In this document: positions 14,536 to 15,097 of the stretch, one piece after another
Layout: every line of letters begins with the position of its first letter
Numbering within the stretch: position 1 is the stretch's first letter
NCBI GenBank assembly: GCA_025925615.1
Contig: JAICLN010000049.1
Span: 1-15,097 of the forward strand
Source of the DNA: Actinomycetospora sp.
GTDB lineage: Bacteria > Actinomycetota > Actinomycetes > Mycobacteriales > Pseudonocardiaceae
Length of the DNA stretch: 15,097 nucleotides
Direction of reading: 5' to 3'
The notes under the pieces: generated by a model
Database searches by the model: none
What the model saw: only the letters and a program-made list of their open reading frames with translations
Told to the model about the DNA's origin: nothing
Translations under genes and position numbers: made by a program

Positions 14536-14660
14536 ACCGTGCTCTGGATGCCTTCGCGACCGCGGGAGTGGGTTGTTTTCCCCCGCCGTCGCCGGGATAC
14601 GCATCTCAGCGGACCGACCACCGGATCACCGACGAGTGAACACCGACCGGATGAGGAGTC

Positions 14661-15097
14661 ATGGCAGCAGTAGGGACCACGCACGAGAAGTACGCCGAGA
14701 AGAACGGGATCGAGTTCGCCGTCGCGAACCTCGACGAGGCCGACTTCGGCCGCCGTGAGATCCGCCTGGCCGAGCACGAGATGCCGGGCCTGATGGCGCT
14801 GCGCCGGGAGTACTCCGAGGCGAAGCCGCTGCACGGGGCGCGCATCTCCGGCTCGCTGCACATGACCGTCCAGACCGCGGTCCTCATCGAGACCCTCGTC
14901 GAGCTCGGTGCCGAGGTCCGCTGGGCCTCCTGCAACATCTTCTCCACCCAGGACCACGCCGCCGCCGCGGTCGTCGTCGGGCCGCACGGCACCGTCGACG
15001 CCCCCCAGGGCATCCCCTGCTTCGCCTGGAAGGGCGAGTCGCTGGAGGAGTACTGGTGGTGCGCCGAGCAGATGATGACGTGGGTCGACTCCGAGAC
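14661..15097 (+). CDS. ahcY: S-adenosylhomocysteinase, 5' part
   Basis: The first 145 residues are present and the gene runs past the window end; the full enzyme is about 480-490 aa in actinobacteria. It hydrolyses SAH to adenosine and homocysteine, relieving product inhibition of methyltransferases and recycling homocysteine to methionine, with bound NAD. Clear family blocks: [36 protein letters not shown] N-terminus, [43 protein letters not shown] (substrate-binding region), and [19 protein letters not shown]. The start ATG 14661 follows GAGGAG (14653-14658) at a short spacing of 2-4 nt. The first ~12 residues ([12 protein letters not shown]) vary between species. The leader carries an SAH riboswitch candidate, which matches the enzyme's substrate. 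It corresponds to mycobacterial sahH. Confidence 0.96.
   Translation, partial: MAAVGTTHEKYAEKNGIEFAVANLDEADFGRREIRLAEHEMPGLMALRREYSEAKPLHGARISGSLHMTVQTAVLIETLVELGAEVRWASCNIFSTQDHAAAAVVVGPHGTVDAPQGIPCFAWKGESLEEYWWCAEQMMTWVDSE

Noticed and set aside
14562..14586. Stem GCGGG/CCCGC as an intrinsic terminator in the ahcY leader
   Set aside because: The T-rich stretch is in the loop rather than after the stem, and the stem is only 5 bp.
14419..14660. SAM-IV or other SAM riboswitch upstream of ahcY
   Set aside because: The GCGCTGCAACGG core, P1 and the 3' pseudoknot strand fit the SAH class; I see no SAM-IV-type multi-helix core.
14606..15013. Minus-strand open frames overlapping the ahcY start
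   Set aside because: The plus strand encodes highly conserved S-adenosylhomocysteinase; the minus frames lack domains and start signals.
1..15097. Defence system, mobile element, CRISPR array, tRNA or rRNA
   Set aside because: No transposase, integrase, repeat-spacer pattern, cloverleaf or rRNA segment was seen; the genes are mainly a conserved actinobacterial core block.

Overview
The window is very GC-rich, with dense codon-position bias, GTG starts, short overlaps and TANNNT-type -10 boxes just upstream of start codons. This points to a high-GC actinobacterium. Gene content and order suggest a member of the Pseudonocardiales (Pseudonocardia or Actinomycetospora type), but the genus is inference. 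From memory, the relative order and orientation match the Mycobacterium tuberculosis region whiB2 (Rv3260c) - Rv3259 - Rv3258c - manB (Rv3257c) - Rv3256c - manA (Rv3255c) - amino-acid permease (Rv3253c) - sahH (Rv3248c). This is therefore mostly a conserved chromosomal core block, with some genes added.

Layout. 1-181: the 3' end of a WhiB regulator gene. 331-4035: a 1234-aa family-2 glycosyltransferase fused to a large polytopic membrane region. 4092-4469: a small VOC/glyoxalase-fold protein. 4473-4991 (minus): a metallopeptidase-family (zincin-like) protein without HExxH, divergent from the next gene. 5131-5496: a DUF3499 protein. 5567-8423: a tightly overlapping operon of manB (phosphomannomutase), a Trm112-like protein and a SIS-domain sugar-isomerase-like protein. 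8508-9815: manA (mannose-6-phosphate isomerase). 9880-10830: a ZnT9-like cation diffusion facilitator. 11003-12535: an APC amino-acid permease. A 19-bp perfect hairpin at 12548-12589 separates it from the convergent 12604-14220 (minus), an AlkK-type acyl-CoA ligase. 14221-14660: a 440-bp gene-free regulatory region. 14661-15097: the 5' part of ahcY (S-adenosylhomocysteinase), cut by the window end.

How the genes work together. ManA converts fructose-6-P to mannose-6-P and ManB converts that to mannose-1-P, the precursor of GDP-mannose for mannosylated envelope glycans. The Trm112 and SIS genes are translationally coupled to manB. The large glycosyltransferase upstream may act in envelope polysaccharide synthesis, but its donor and acceptor are unknown. 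The permease, acyl-CoA ligase and ahcY are separate units.

The most notable non-coding feature is a sequence upstream of ahcY that folds as an S-adenosylhomocysteine (SAH) riboswitch. It has a P1 helix, an inner hairpin, the GCGCTGCAACGG-like core and a 3' pseudoknot strand, and it is flanked by segments that could form competing stems. Other observations are four genes with leaderless-type starts, a 23-bp-spaced pair of 15-nt direct repeats at the acyl-CoA ligase promoter, and several enzyme-family proteins lacking canonical active-site residues. I found no mobile element, CRISPR array, tRNA, rRNA or defence system, and no evidence for a wholly new multi-gene system.
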